This document shows, one piece after another, positions 1 to 6,561 of a DNA stretch of 15,225 nt. A program made the position numbers and the translations under genes. The notes beneath the pieces were generated by a model, which was not told where the DNA came from, made no database searches, and saw nothing but the letters and a program-made list of their open reading frames with translations. The first letter of the stretch is position 1. Each line of letters opens with the position of its first letter. Origin of the DNA: Bacteroidaceae bacterium (GTDB lineage Bacteria > Bacteroidota > Bacteroidia > Bacteroidales > Bacteroidaceae); assembly GCA_900772575.1 (NCBI GenBank), contig CAAHEN010000202.1, positions 1-15,225 on the forward strand. The letters are read 5' to 3'.

Positions 1-74
1 ATGGATTCGAACCACCGAAGGCGTAAGCCAGCAGATTTACAGTCTGCCCCATTTGGCCACTCTGGTATTTGCCC
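1..74 (-). tRNA. tRNA-Tyr (GTA), 3' end cut off by the window edge
   Basis: Read on the minus strand, a seven-base 5' acceptor arm (GGGCAAA), U8, a D arm, a five-pair anticodon stem (GCAGA/TCTGC), a long class II variable arm (GGC-TTAC-GCC) and a TTCGAAT T-loop are all visible. The anticodon GTA lies at 40-38, so the tRNA carries tyrosine. The long variable arm is typical of bacterial tRNA-Tyr. The last T-stem base, the 3' acceptor strand and the discriminator lie outside the window. In Bacteroides relatives this tRNA sits in a small tRNA cluster running into tuf, so translation genes probably continue to the left (inference). Confidence 0.95.
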
Positions 75-126
75 TTGCTTCAATGTCTTAACTTGGCAGC
101 CGCCAAGAGTTCCCTTGAAACGGCTG

Positions 127-158
127 CAAAGTTAGACATTTCTTTTTCACCCGCCAAA
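127..158 (-). promoter_or_regulatory. Bacteroidota-type promoter of the tRNA cluster
   Basis: On the minus strand there is TTTG at 158-155, a 20-nt spacer, and TAACTTTG at 134-127. This matches the Bacteroidota sigma factor consensus (TTTG at -33, TAnnTTTG at -7) at every defined base. The expected start is near 119-120, about 45 nt before the tRNA-Tyr 5' end. The -33 box is embedded in the palindrome CCAAACGTTTGG (154-165), immediately after the hpf stop codon. The tRNA cluster therefore has its own promoter and need not depend on hpf read-through. Confidence 0.75.
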
Positions 159-174
159 CGTTTGGGCGAAAAAT

Positions 175-477
175 TTATTTGGCCCTTTGTTTTTCCTTGT
201 ATTTCTCTGCCTGCCGCTGTAGGGCCTCGACGCAGAGGTCTATCGCTTCCTCGAAGGTGTCGCAGATCTTCTCAGCGTGCAGGCTGTTTCCGCCGGGGAC
301 GCTGATGCGTATCTGTACCTCCTTGTTCTGACTGGTCTCGGGTTTGACGAGCTTGAGAAACACCTCTGCCGTAGCGGCTTGGTCGCAGCTCTTGGCCACC
401 TTCCCGACTTTCTTCTCTATGAACGCCTGTAGCTTTTCGCCGGCGGTGAAGTGGATGGATTGGACTCTGATTTCCAT
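175..477 (-). CDS. hpf: ribosome hibernation-promoting factor, short HPF/RaiA type
   Basis: A 100-residue protein beginning MEIRVQSIHF and ending in a basic tail. Length and pattern fit the short HPF/YfiA family: an N-terminal strand-helix-strand ending near residue 45, acidic/amide-rich middle strands (residues 46-68), and a C-terminal helix (about 74-97). It has no long-HPF C-terminal dimerisation domain. Such proteins bind the 30S decoding site in starved or stationary cells and block translation, in some cases helping to form 100S dimers. The start is fixed by a strong Shine-Dalgarno six bases upstream, unusual for this phylum, and by a good promoter about 100 nt upstream. In Bacteroides the gene also lies between a XerC/D-type recombinase and tRNA/tuf genes. 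Here the tRNA side is kept, but the upstream neighbour is an outer-membrane receptor. Confidence 0.93.
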   Translation of the reverse strand: MEIRVQSIHFTAGEKLQAFIEKKVGKVAKSCDQAATAEVFLKLVKPETSQNKEVQIRISVPGGNSLHAEKICDTFEEAIDLCVEALQRQAEKYKEKQRAK

Positions 478-481
478 AAAG

Positions 482-489
482 CCCTCCTT
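482..489 (-). promoter_or_regulatory. strong Shine-Dalgarno of hpf
   Basis: The minus strand reads AAGGAGGG, with five bases between GGAGG and the ATG. Most Bacteroidota genes start translation without a Shine-Dalgarno and instead have A-rich leaders, as elsewhere in this window, so this near-perfect anti-16S match stands out. It also settles the hpf start codon. Confidence 0.75.
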
Positions 490-495
490 TTTTAG

Positions 496-565
496 GTCTC
501 ACGGGTGGAGACGGGTTCAACAATAATCTGTGTCTGGCACGTGCGGCGCTGCCGCTGCCGCGTGC
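496..565 (-). promoter_or_regulatory. structured 5' leader of hpf (two hairpins)
   Basis: Between the predicted transcript start (about 568) and the Shine-Dalgarno there are two self-complementary stretches. The first (537-565) pairs GCACG with CGTGC and CGGC with GCCG, nine pairs with a 2-nt bulge and a 9-nt loop. The second (496-512) pairs GTCTC with GAGAC around a 7-nt loop and ends six bases before the ribosome-binding site. A control role is inferred from position only. Confidence 0.4.
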
Positions 566-575
566 TTTTCAGAGG

Positions 576-607
576 CGAATATAGGGATTATGCGGCGGAG
601 CGCCAAA
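576..607 (-). promoter_or_regulatory. Bacteroidota-type promoter of hpf
   Basis: The minus strand carries TTTG at 607-604, exactly 20 nt, then TATATTCG at 583-576 (one mismatch to TAnnTTTG). Spacing is identical to that of the tRNA promoter at 127-158. Predicted transcription start is near 568, giving a leader of roughly 90 nt. Confidence 0.65.
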
Positions 608-670
608 TCCTGGGCGGGGTTTCTTCGCGGGCCTAACATTTTTTAGGTGACGGCGGGGCGGTATGCGGCG

Positions 671-3577
671 TCACTGCCTTTTCTTGGGCTCCTTGTTGAG
701 CCGGAAGGTGACGTTGAGCATCAGGTAGCGCCGCAGGACATTGCGCCAGGTCTCGGTCTGCATCTGCGCGTCGACGGCATAGCTGTAGGCGGACATGTTG
801 TTGAGTAGGTCGAACGCCTCCAGCTCCACTTTCACCCGTCCCTGGGCGAAGGCGCGTGAGAGGTTGGCGCTCCAGATGAGCTGGCTCGTGTTGAACGCGC
901 TGTTCGAGTAGCCGTAGCGGCTGTAGAGTGTCAGGTTTGTGCGGATCTGGAACTTGCCGGGCAGGGGCACGCCGCCGTTGACGCCATAGTTGACGTTGAG
1001 GGCGTCGAGCGTGGCGAAGCGGTCGGAGGTGGCGTGTGTCCATTCGGCGTTGAGGCGGGCCGCGAAGGAGTAGCCGTTGTGCGAATAGTACATGTTGAAG
1101 TTCTGCCGGGTGACGAAGCGGTCGACGGTGGCGCGGCTGCTCGATGCGGCTTGCTCCAGCTCGGCGTAGTCGGCGCTGCGGCGGTAGGTGAAGCTGGTCT
1201 CCGTGGTGTAGTTGATGCGGCGTTTCTTGTCGAAGGTGCTGCGCCAGGTCAGTGCCGACTGCAGTTGCCAGTTGCCGCCGATGTTGTCGGGGCGGTAGGT
1301 GCGCACGCCGGTCGCGGCGTCGTAGATCATCGCCTGGCAGAGCATGTCTTGCCAGAGGGTGTAGCCGGCTGAGATGGAGAAGAAGGTGTACTTGCTGCCG
1401 TAGCGCAGGTTCGAGTAGCTGGCATTCGTCTCGTGCCGGCGTGTGCTCTTCAGGTGCCTGTTGCCCACGCGCACGGTGAGCGGTGTGGTGTCGTCGCGGT
1501 AGCCCGTCAGGTACTCGGCGGAGGGCTCGCTCTCCGTGAGGCCGTAGCTGAGGTTGACATGATACTCGCGGCTCTTCTCCTGGTCGTTGCAGTCGAGGCG
1601 GTATTGCACGTTCGGCTCGAAGAACGTGTAGTTGTTCCGTACGAGTGTGTCGATGGCGCCGCGGGCGTAGTCGAGCCGGTCGTTCAGGAAGCGCATGGGC
1701 AGGGTGATGTCCAGTGTATGGCTCTGCCGGGTCTCGGGGTTCCAGTGGTTGAGATTGAGGTTGGCCGCCGCGCGGTGCGTCAGCTGGCGCGAGTCGGAGC
1801 TGACGGTGTTGTAGGGGTCGATGCAGTCGCGCATCATGGCTTTGGCCGAGGCCAGGCGGTCGAGGTCGTCGTCCGTCCAGTCGGTGTCTTCCAGCCGGTA
1901 GTACGGGCGGTCTGCCGAGCGGCGGTTGAGCGAGAAGCCGTATTCCGGTCGCATGCTGATGCTGAGTCCATCGATCTTGAGACCATAATTATAGCCCGTG
2001 CTGGCGCCGTACTTATAGCCCCATGCCGTGTTGTCGGCGAAGCGGCGTTGGTGGTTCGCGCCGTCGTAGGCGGCGGCGTCGAAGAGGCTGCGGTTGCCTT
2101 CGTCGTAGTACATGCCGTTGGCCGAGAAGGTCAGGTAATCTGGCTTCAGACTCACGAAACCGGTCAGGCCGCCATTGGCGTATGCGTAGTGGCCGTCGCC
2201 TTTCTGGCGCTGCCGCAGGCTGCTGATTAGGTTGCGGCGGTAGAGGGCCGAACTGCCGTCGAAGAAGAGACTGTCGAGGCTTTCGCCCATATAGCGCTCG
2301 GCCAGTTCGCGGTCGTGGTCCGCGCTGCGCGACAGGGCGTCGTTGCTGTAGTGGATATAGTAGAGGTCGGGTTGGAAACTGAAGTTTGAGCTAGCGCTCC
2401 CTAGCCCCGCGGGCGTGTATTCCACTTTGCCGTTGCTGCGGAGCGACCAGTTGCGACTGGTGCTGTGACTGCTCCTGGCACCATAGATGTCGCGCTCGCC
2501 CAGATAGGAGACGGTGCTCTGATAGTTCTCGTCTGTCTGTCGTGTCGACTTGAATGTCAGGGTGTTGTTTATCTTGTAGCGCTTGCGCTTGTCGTTGATG
2601 AGCAGGTCGTTCGCCAGTTCGTGGGTGCGCAGGTTGGCACTGCCGCCAGGGTTCTGCCAGTTGCCGTTGGCGTCATAGTAGCTGTTGCCGTAGACGTTGT
2701 TCGAGTAGCCCATGAAGGCCAGCCGCGACTGCGGCGTGAAGCGGAGGCCGAAGGCCCGCGCTGAGTAGTGGTCGTCCGTACCGCCGCCGAGGGCGGCGTT
2801 GGCAATCCAGCCGACGCTGTACTGGCGCTTGAGGTTGACGTCCACCACCAGGTTGTCGTTCCCCGGCCGGTACTCGTCGGGCGACATCGTGACGAGCCGC
2901 TCCCAGTCGGGCCCCTTCTCGTAGACCTTTACCTTGTCCACCATGAAGGCCGGCAGGTTTTCCAGCGCCACACGCGGATTGCCCTTGAAGAAGTCCTCGC
3001 CGTTGACCAGCAGGCTGCTCACCTTCTTGCCGTTGACATACATCTCACCGCCCGTCTTCAGTTCCACGCCGGGCAGCATGGCGATGAGCTGGTCGAGCAT
3101 GGAGCCCTCGCGCAACTGGAAGGCGTCGGCGTTGTAGACGATGGTGTCGCCCTTCATCACCATCTTGATTTTCGTCGCCGTGACGACGGCCTCGCCCAGA
3201 TGCCGGTCGCGCAGGGTGGACTTCTTGTGCATGAGCACCTCGCCGAAGGTGCCTCCGATGATGCGGTATTTCTTGTATTTGAAGTCCACGTTCTTATACG
3301 TGTCCTCATAGCCCTTGCGCGAGAAGTGGATGATGTACTTTCCCGGCGCCTTGATATTCTCATTGAAGTTCCACCACCCATCGCCCGCGTTCACAAAGCG
3401 CATGCGCTCCACGCTGTCTGTCGAGAGGAAGCGCACCGTCACAGAGTCCAGTTTCTCACGCGTGAAGGCATCTAGAATGAGGCCGCTCACGCCATATTCC
3501 TGTGCCTTCGCTTTGAAGGCAGCGGTCAGGCACAGCGCGGCGAGGACAAGGCCTTTTGTCAAGATAGAGAGGGTCAT
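671..3577 (-). CDS. TonB-receptor-like outer membrane beta-barrel protein
   Basis: A 968-residue protein counted from the ATG at 3577, which directly precedes a signal peptide (residues 1-25, basic then hydrophobic, cut after AKA). Residues about 28-115 form a carboxypeptidase-like regulatory fold. Residues about 128-220 resemble a receptor plug, with LPGVE, YVNGK, LVNGEDFF and NLPA...KVKVYEK, as in Bacteroidota outer-membrane proteins of the OMP_b-brl_3 type. The rest is rich in alternating aromatic/polar strands expected of a barrel. The likely role is transport or assembly at the outer membrane; the substrate is unknown. No TonB box was recognised, and the C-terminus runs past the last strand into a basic tail (KEPKKRQ). 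The frame stays open upstream to 3763, but that extension lacks a signal sequence and crosses hairpins, so I reject it. No SusD partner is adjacent, so it is not a SusCD pair. Confidence 0.85.
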   Translation of the reverse strand: MTLSILTKGLVLAALCLTAAFKAKAQEYGVSGLILDAFTREKLDSVTVRFLSTDSVERMRFVNAGDGWWNFNENIKAPGKYIIHFSRKGYEDTYKNVDFKYKKYRIIGGTFGEVLMHKKSTLRDRHLGEAVVTATKIKMVMKGDTIVYNADAFQLREGSMLDQLIAMLPGVELKTGGEMYVNGKKVSSLLVNGEDFFKGNPRVALENLPAFMVDKVKVYEKGPDWERLVTMSPDEYRPGNDNLVVDVNLKRQYSVGWIANAALGGGTDDHYSARAFGLRFTPQSRLAFMGYSNNVYGNSYYDANGNWQNPGGSANLRTHELANDLLINDKRKRYKINNTLTFKSTRQTDENYQSTVSYLGERDIYGARSSHSTSRNWSLRSNGKVEYTPAGLGSASSNFSFQPDLYYIHYSNDALSRSADHDRELAERYMGESLDSLFFDGSSALYRRNLISSLRQRQKGDGHYAYANGGLTGFVSLKPDYLTFSANGMYYDEGNRSLFDAAAYDGANHQRRFADNTAWGYKYGASTGYNYGLKIDGLSISMRPEYGFSLNRRSADRPYYRLEDTDWTDDDLDRLASAKAMMRDCIDPYNTVSSDSRQLTHRAAANLNLNHWNPETRQSHTLDITLPMRFLNDRLDYARGAIDTLVRNNYTFFEPNVQYRLDCNDQEKSREYHVNLSYGLTESEPSAEYLTGYRDDTTPLTVRVGNRHLKSTRRHETNASYSNLRYGSKYTFFSISAGYTLWQDMLCQAMIYDAATGVRTYRPDNIGGNWQLQSALTWRSTFDKKRRINYTTETSFTYRRSADYAELEQAASSSRATVDRFVTRQNFNMYYSHNGYSFAARLNAEWTHATSDRFATLDALNVNYGVNGGVPLPGKFQIRTNLTLYSRYGYSNSAFNTSQLIWSANLSRAFAQGRVKVELEAFDLLNNMSAYSYAVDAQMQTETWRNVLRRYLMLNVTFRLNKEPKKRQ

Positions 3578-3593
3578 AGGCTGTTTGTTTTGG

Positions 3594-3626
3594 ATTTGGC
3601 GGCAGGGTTTTGTTCTGCCGCCAAAT
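3594..3626 (-). promoter_or_regulatory. perfect 12-bp hairpin in the leader of the outer membrane protein gene
   Basis: ATTTGGCGGCAG (3594-3605) is the exact reverse complement of CTGCCGCCAAAT (3615-3626), separated by a 9-nt loop. It begins 17 nt upstream of the ATG of the outer-membrane protein gene. No T-run follows on either strand, so it does not look like an intrinsic terminator. It is more likely a leader RNA structure or an operator-like dyad. A second imperfect hairpin (3655-3689; GCTCCG/CGGAGC and ACAGC/GCTGT with a 5-nt bulge) lies further upstream. Confidence 0.6.
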
Positions 3627-3635
3627 AAATGGTTG

Positions 3636-3722
3636 TTACATGAGTCCAGGCCCGGCTCCGATATAGACAGCTCTATTTGCTGTCGGAGCTGATGTGGGGG
3701 GTGGAGATTGAGCTGTAGCCAT
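3636..3722 (-). CDS. possible 28-codon leader peptide upstream of the outer membrane protein gene
   Basis: A short frame starting at an ATG preceded by an A-rich stretch (as Bacteroidota starts often are) and ending in TAA nine nt before the 12-bp hairpin. It begins MATAQSPPPTSAPT, Pro/Ala/Thr/Ser-rich, and ends GAGPGLM. It covers the imperfect hairpin at 3655-3689, so ribosomes reading it would melt that structure. I recognise no family. It may be a chance frame: 28 codons prove nothing by themselves, and its coding status rests on layout alone. Confidence 0.2.
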   Translation of the reverse strand: MATAQSPPPTSAPTANRAVYIGAGPGLM

Positions 3723-3848
3723 GATTCTTCGTGTTTTTCGCCGCCCGGAAAAAAGCGGCACATGATTTGTAGAATGGAATATCGCCCGCAAATTACGCAG
3801 GTCTGGGCACATGGCCAAGTGTTTGACCAAAATATTTTATCATTCTGC

Positions 3849-4352
3849 CTATTTTTTAGTCGCCAACTGGCAAAAGGCCATCTGGATGTGCGGATTTCCA
3901 GTCATGCACGGTGGTTTCTGGGTAATATAGGGGGAGCCGCGAGGGCGGTGACGCGTCAGCGCACCTTCTCCAGCACCAACCGCAGCAGGGGCGCGCGCCC
4001 CGTGTAGACGTAGCCCTGCGTGTAGGTGTTGCCGCCCAGCCGGCGGCTGAGGTCGCCGGGGGGCGGTGGCGCGGAGCGAGAGGGCGATGTCACTGCCCTC
4101 GGCGCGGAGCGAGTCGACGGTGAAGGCCATGTCGCCGCCCGCCGTCTGCACGACGCGCAGGGTGTCGCCCGGGGCAGGGACGGGCACGGACGGCGCGGGC
4201 GTGAGGTAGGCGCGGGCCGTCGCCGCGCCGGTGACGAAGATCTGCACGGGGGCCTTCTGGCGGATGGAGAGGGCGCCCAGTATCAGGAACAGGCCGGCGG
4301 CCATGACAAGGAGAATGGCGAACACGCCGTAACGGAGAAGGAACTGCTTCAT
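3849..4352 (-). CDS. small one-TM envelope protein partnering the ABC exporter, apparently frameshifted
   Basis: The ATG at 4352 lies 22 nt after the exporter stop; a TTG at 4364 is a less likely start. Residues 8-30 form one transmembrane segment with a short cytoplasmic N-terminus. The rest (VQIFVTG..., a Pro/Ala linker near 51-62, then short strands) would be periplasmic. After residue 98 the read frame becomes Arg/Pro/Ala/His-rich and runs on to 3849. Removing one C from the six-C run (plus-strand G tract 4058-4063) restores a sensible end, GDLSRRLGGNTYTQG...VLEKVR, stopping at 3956 for 131 residues in total. That tail resembles the final barrel strands of HlyD-type adaptors. This could be a true frameshift, phase variation or a sequence error. 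It is probably a transport accessory; the family was not recognised. Confidence 0.6.
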   Translation of the reverse strand: MKQFLLRYGVFAILLVMAAGLFLILGALSIRQKAPVQIFVTGAATARAYLTPAPSVPVPAPGDTLRVVQTAGGDMAFTVDSLRAEGSDIALSLRATAPRRPQPPAGRQHLHAGLRLHGARAPAAVGAGEGALTRHRPRGSPYITQKPPCMTGNPHIQMAFCQLATKK

Positions 4353-4374
4353 GTCTGCTGTCAATGTGTGGGAG

Positions 4375-6561
4375 TCACTCGGCCAGCTCGAGCTGGTTGC
4401 GGATGAGCTCGTGGTAATAGCCCCCGGCGGCGACCAGCTCGGCGTGCGTGCCGCGCTCGACGACCTCGCCGTGCCGCAGGACGACGATGTGGTCGGCGTC
4501 GCGCACGGTGGAGAGGCGGTGGGCGATGACGATGCGCGTGCGCCCGGCGAAGCGGCGGTCGAGGTTGGCGGTGATGCGCCGCTCGTTCTCGGCGTCGAGC
4601 GAGCTGGTGGCCTCGTCGAGCATGAGGTAGAGCGGGTTCTTGTAGACGGCGCGGGCGATCATGATGCGCTGCCGCTCGCCGCCGCTCACGCCGATGCCCT
4701 CGCTGCCCACCTTGGTGCGGTCGCCCAGCGGCTGCGCCGCCAGGTAGTCCTCCAGGCAGGCCGCCTCCTCGGCCTCGCGCAGGCGGCCGGCGTCCTCCGG
4801 CTCGCCCAGCATGATGTTCTCCCGCACCGTGTCGGAGAAGAGGAAGTTGTCCTGCATGACGATGCCCGAGACGTGGCGCACCGACTCGGCCCTGTAGCCC
4901 GAGAGCGGCTCGCCGCCGAGCAGGATCTCGCCCGAGGTGGGGGCGTAGAACTTCAGCAGGAGCTTCATCAGCGTGGTCTTGCCGCTGCCGCTCTCGCCCA
5001 CGATGGCCGTCATGCGCCCGGCGGGGATGGTCAGGCTGACGTCGCGCAGGGCCGGCTTGCCGATCGTGCCGGTGTAGGAGAAGGTCAGGCGGCGCACCTC
5101 GATGTCGCGCGGCGCGTCAGCCGGCACGTCCCGCTGCAGGCGGCTGTCCTCGTCGGGGCAGAGCTGCACCTCCTCGGAGCGCTCCAGGCTGATCCGCGCG
5201 TCCTGAAACTGCTGGAGGAAGCCGATGAGCTGCGAGAGCGGGCCGTTCACCTGCCCGATGATGGCCGAGATGCTCATCATCATGCCCAGCGTGAGGCCGC
5301 CGTCCACCACCTCGGCGGCGATCCAGCAGGTGATGAAGATGTTGCGCAGCTGCCCGATGAAGGTGAAGCCCGTGCTCTGCGCCTGGGACAGGCGCAGCGA
5401 CTTCTGGCCCATGCGGTACTGCCGCTCCTGCAGCCCGCGCCACTCGTCGAGCTTGTGCCCGGCGTAGCCGTTGAGCTTGATGTCCGTGATGCCCGACATG
5501 AGCTCGTACTGCTTGTTCTGGTTCTCGGCGCTGACCTTGAACTGCTCGTAGTCGATGGCCTTGCGGCGGTGGAAGAACCACGCCATCCAGAGCGTGCTGA
5601 GCCCCGTGAGCAGCAGGTAGGTCAGCAGGATCACCGGGCTGTACCACCCGATGATGGCCAGGTAGAAGGGGGCGGAGACGAGCGAGAAGAGCGTCTGGAG
5701 CGTGCTGTAGGTGACGAAGCCCTGCAGGCGGCCGTGGTCGCCCAGGCGCTGCTGGTAGTCGCCGATGCTCTTGGTCTCGAAGAAGGTCATCGGCAGGCGC
5801 AGGAGCTTGGAGAGGTAGTCGCCCAGGATGTTGATGTTGATGCGCGTGCTCATGTACAGGCTCACCCAGCTGCCGATGAGCCCCATCGAGAAGGAGCCGA
5901 GGAAGATGAAGAGCTGCGCGAGCATGACGCTCACGATGAGCCCCATGTCGCGCATGCCGATGCCGTCGTCGACCATCGCCTGGGTGAGAAAGGGCGTGAT
6001 GAGCGAGATGAGCAGGCCGAAGAGCATGGCCAGGGCCGACTGCGACAGTTCCCAGCGGAAGGGCCAGGCGTACTTGCGGGCGAAGCGCACGAAGCTGTGC
6101 CGCTCCTTGACGGCTTTTCTCCCGTGGAAGGCCTCGGTGGGCTCGATGGCGATGACCACGCCCTTGTCCCCGTTGAGCCAGGCGCGCGTGAAGGCCTCCT
6201 CGGAGAGGGCGCACTTGCCGAAGGCGGGATTGGCCACCAGGAACCGGCGCCGCCCGGTGAGGCGCCCGCGCCGTATGCCGTAGAGCACGACGAAGTGGTT
6301 CTGCTCCCAGTGGAGGATGGCGGGCAGGGGGCACAGTTCCTCCAGTTGGTCCGGCGTCATCTCGAAGGTGGCGCTCTCGGCGCCGAGCTGCCCCAGCGCG
6401 TCGCGTATGCCGGCCACGCTGACGCCCTCGCGCGTCAGGTGGGAGAGCGAGCGCAGGTACGAGAGCGGGTAGTCCTTGCCGTAGTGGGCGGCCATCATGC
6501 GCACGCACGCCGGGCCGCAGTCCATCTGGTCAAACTGGCGGGTGAACTTGAATCTGGACAT
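4375..6561 (-). CDS. C39-peptidase-containing ABC exporter (bacteriocin/peptide type)
   Basis: A 728-residue protein of the usual length for this family. Residues 1-140 are a C39 peptidase: oxyanion Gln9, Cys15 in QMDCGPAC, and His89 in NHFVVLYG. The third triad position reads Asn111 (VANPAFG) where DPA is usual. Residues about 165-440 hold the six-helix ABC transmembrane domain. The ATPase follows: Walker A GESGSGKTT (522-530), Q-loop Gln570, signature VSGGE (625-629), Walker B YLMLDE with Glu650, and H-loop His681. Such exporters cut double-glycine leaders and push the peptide across the inner membrane. The start is the first ATG after an in-frame stop. It is followed closely by the small TM gene. 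No HlyD adaptor, TolC or precursor gene is in the window. The ATPase motifs are intact, so it should pump. Confidence 0.93.
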   Translation of the reverse strand: MSRFKFTRQFDQMDCGPACVRMMAAHYGKDYPLSYLRSLSHLTREGVSVAGIRDALGQLGAESATFEMTPDQLEELCPLPAILHWEQNHFVVLYGIRRGRLTGRRRFLVANPAFGKCALSEEAFTRAWLNGDKGVVIAIEPTEAFHGRKAVKERHSFVRFARKYAWPFRWELSQSALAMLFGLLISLITPFLTQAMVDDGIGMRDMGLIVSVMLAQLFIFLGSFSMGLIGSWVSLYMSTRININILGDYLSKLLRLPMTFFETKSIGDYQQRLGDHGRLQGFVTYSTLQTLFSLVSAPFYLAIIGWYSPVILLTYLLLTGLSTLWMAWFFHRRKAIDYEQFKVSAENQNKQYELMSGITDIKLNGYAGHKLDEWRGLQERQYRMGQKSLRLSQAQSTGFTFIGQLRNIFITCWIAAEVVDGGLTLGMMMSISAIIGQVNGPLSQLIGFLQQFQDARISLERSEEVQLCPDEDSRLQRDVPADAPRDIEVRRLTFSYTGTIGKPALRDVSLTIPAGRMTAIVGESGSGKTTLMKLLLKFYAPTSGEILLGGEPLSGYRAESVRHVSGIVMQDNFLFSDTVRENIMLGEPEDAGRLREAEEAACLEDYLAAQPLGDRTKVGSEGIGVSGGERQRIMIARAVYKNPLYLMLDEATSSLDAENERRITANLDRRFAGRTRIVIAHRLSTVRDADHIVVLRHGEVVERGTHAELVAAGGYYHELIRNQLELAE

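Noticed and set aside
1433..2230. 265-codon plus-strand frame inside the outer membrane protein gene (similar ones at 2768-3475 and 7212-8537)
   Set aside because: These are antisense shadows of well-identified genes, with Val/Ala/Gly-rich composition and no domain.
3594..3626. 12-bp hairpin as a rho-independent terminator
   Set aside because: No T-run follows the stem on either strand, and it lies immediately before a start codon.
3578..3763. 62-residue N-terminal extension of the outer membrane protein
   Set aside because: The frame is open, but the internal ATG at 3577 is followed at once by a clear signal peptide, and the extension crosses the leader hairpins.
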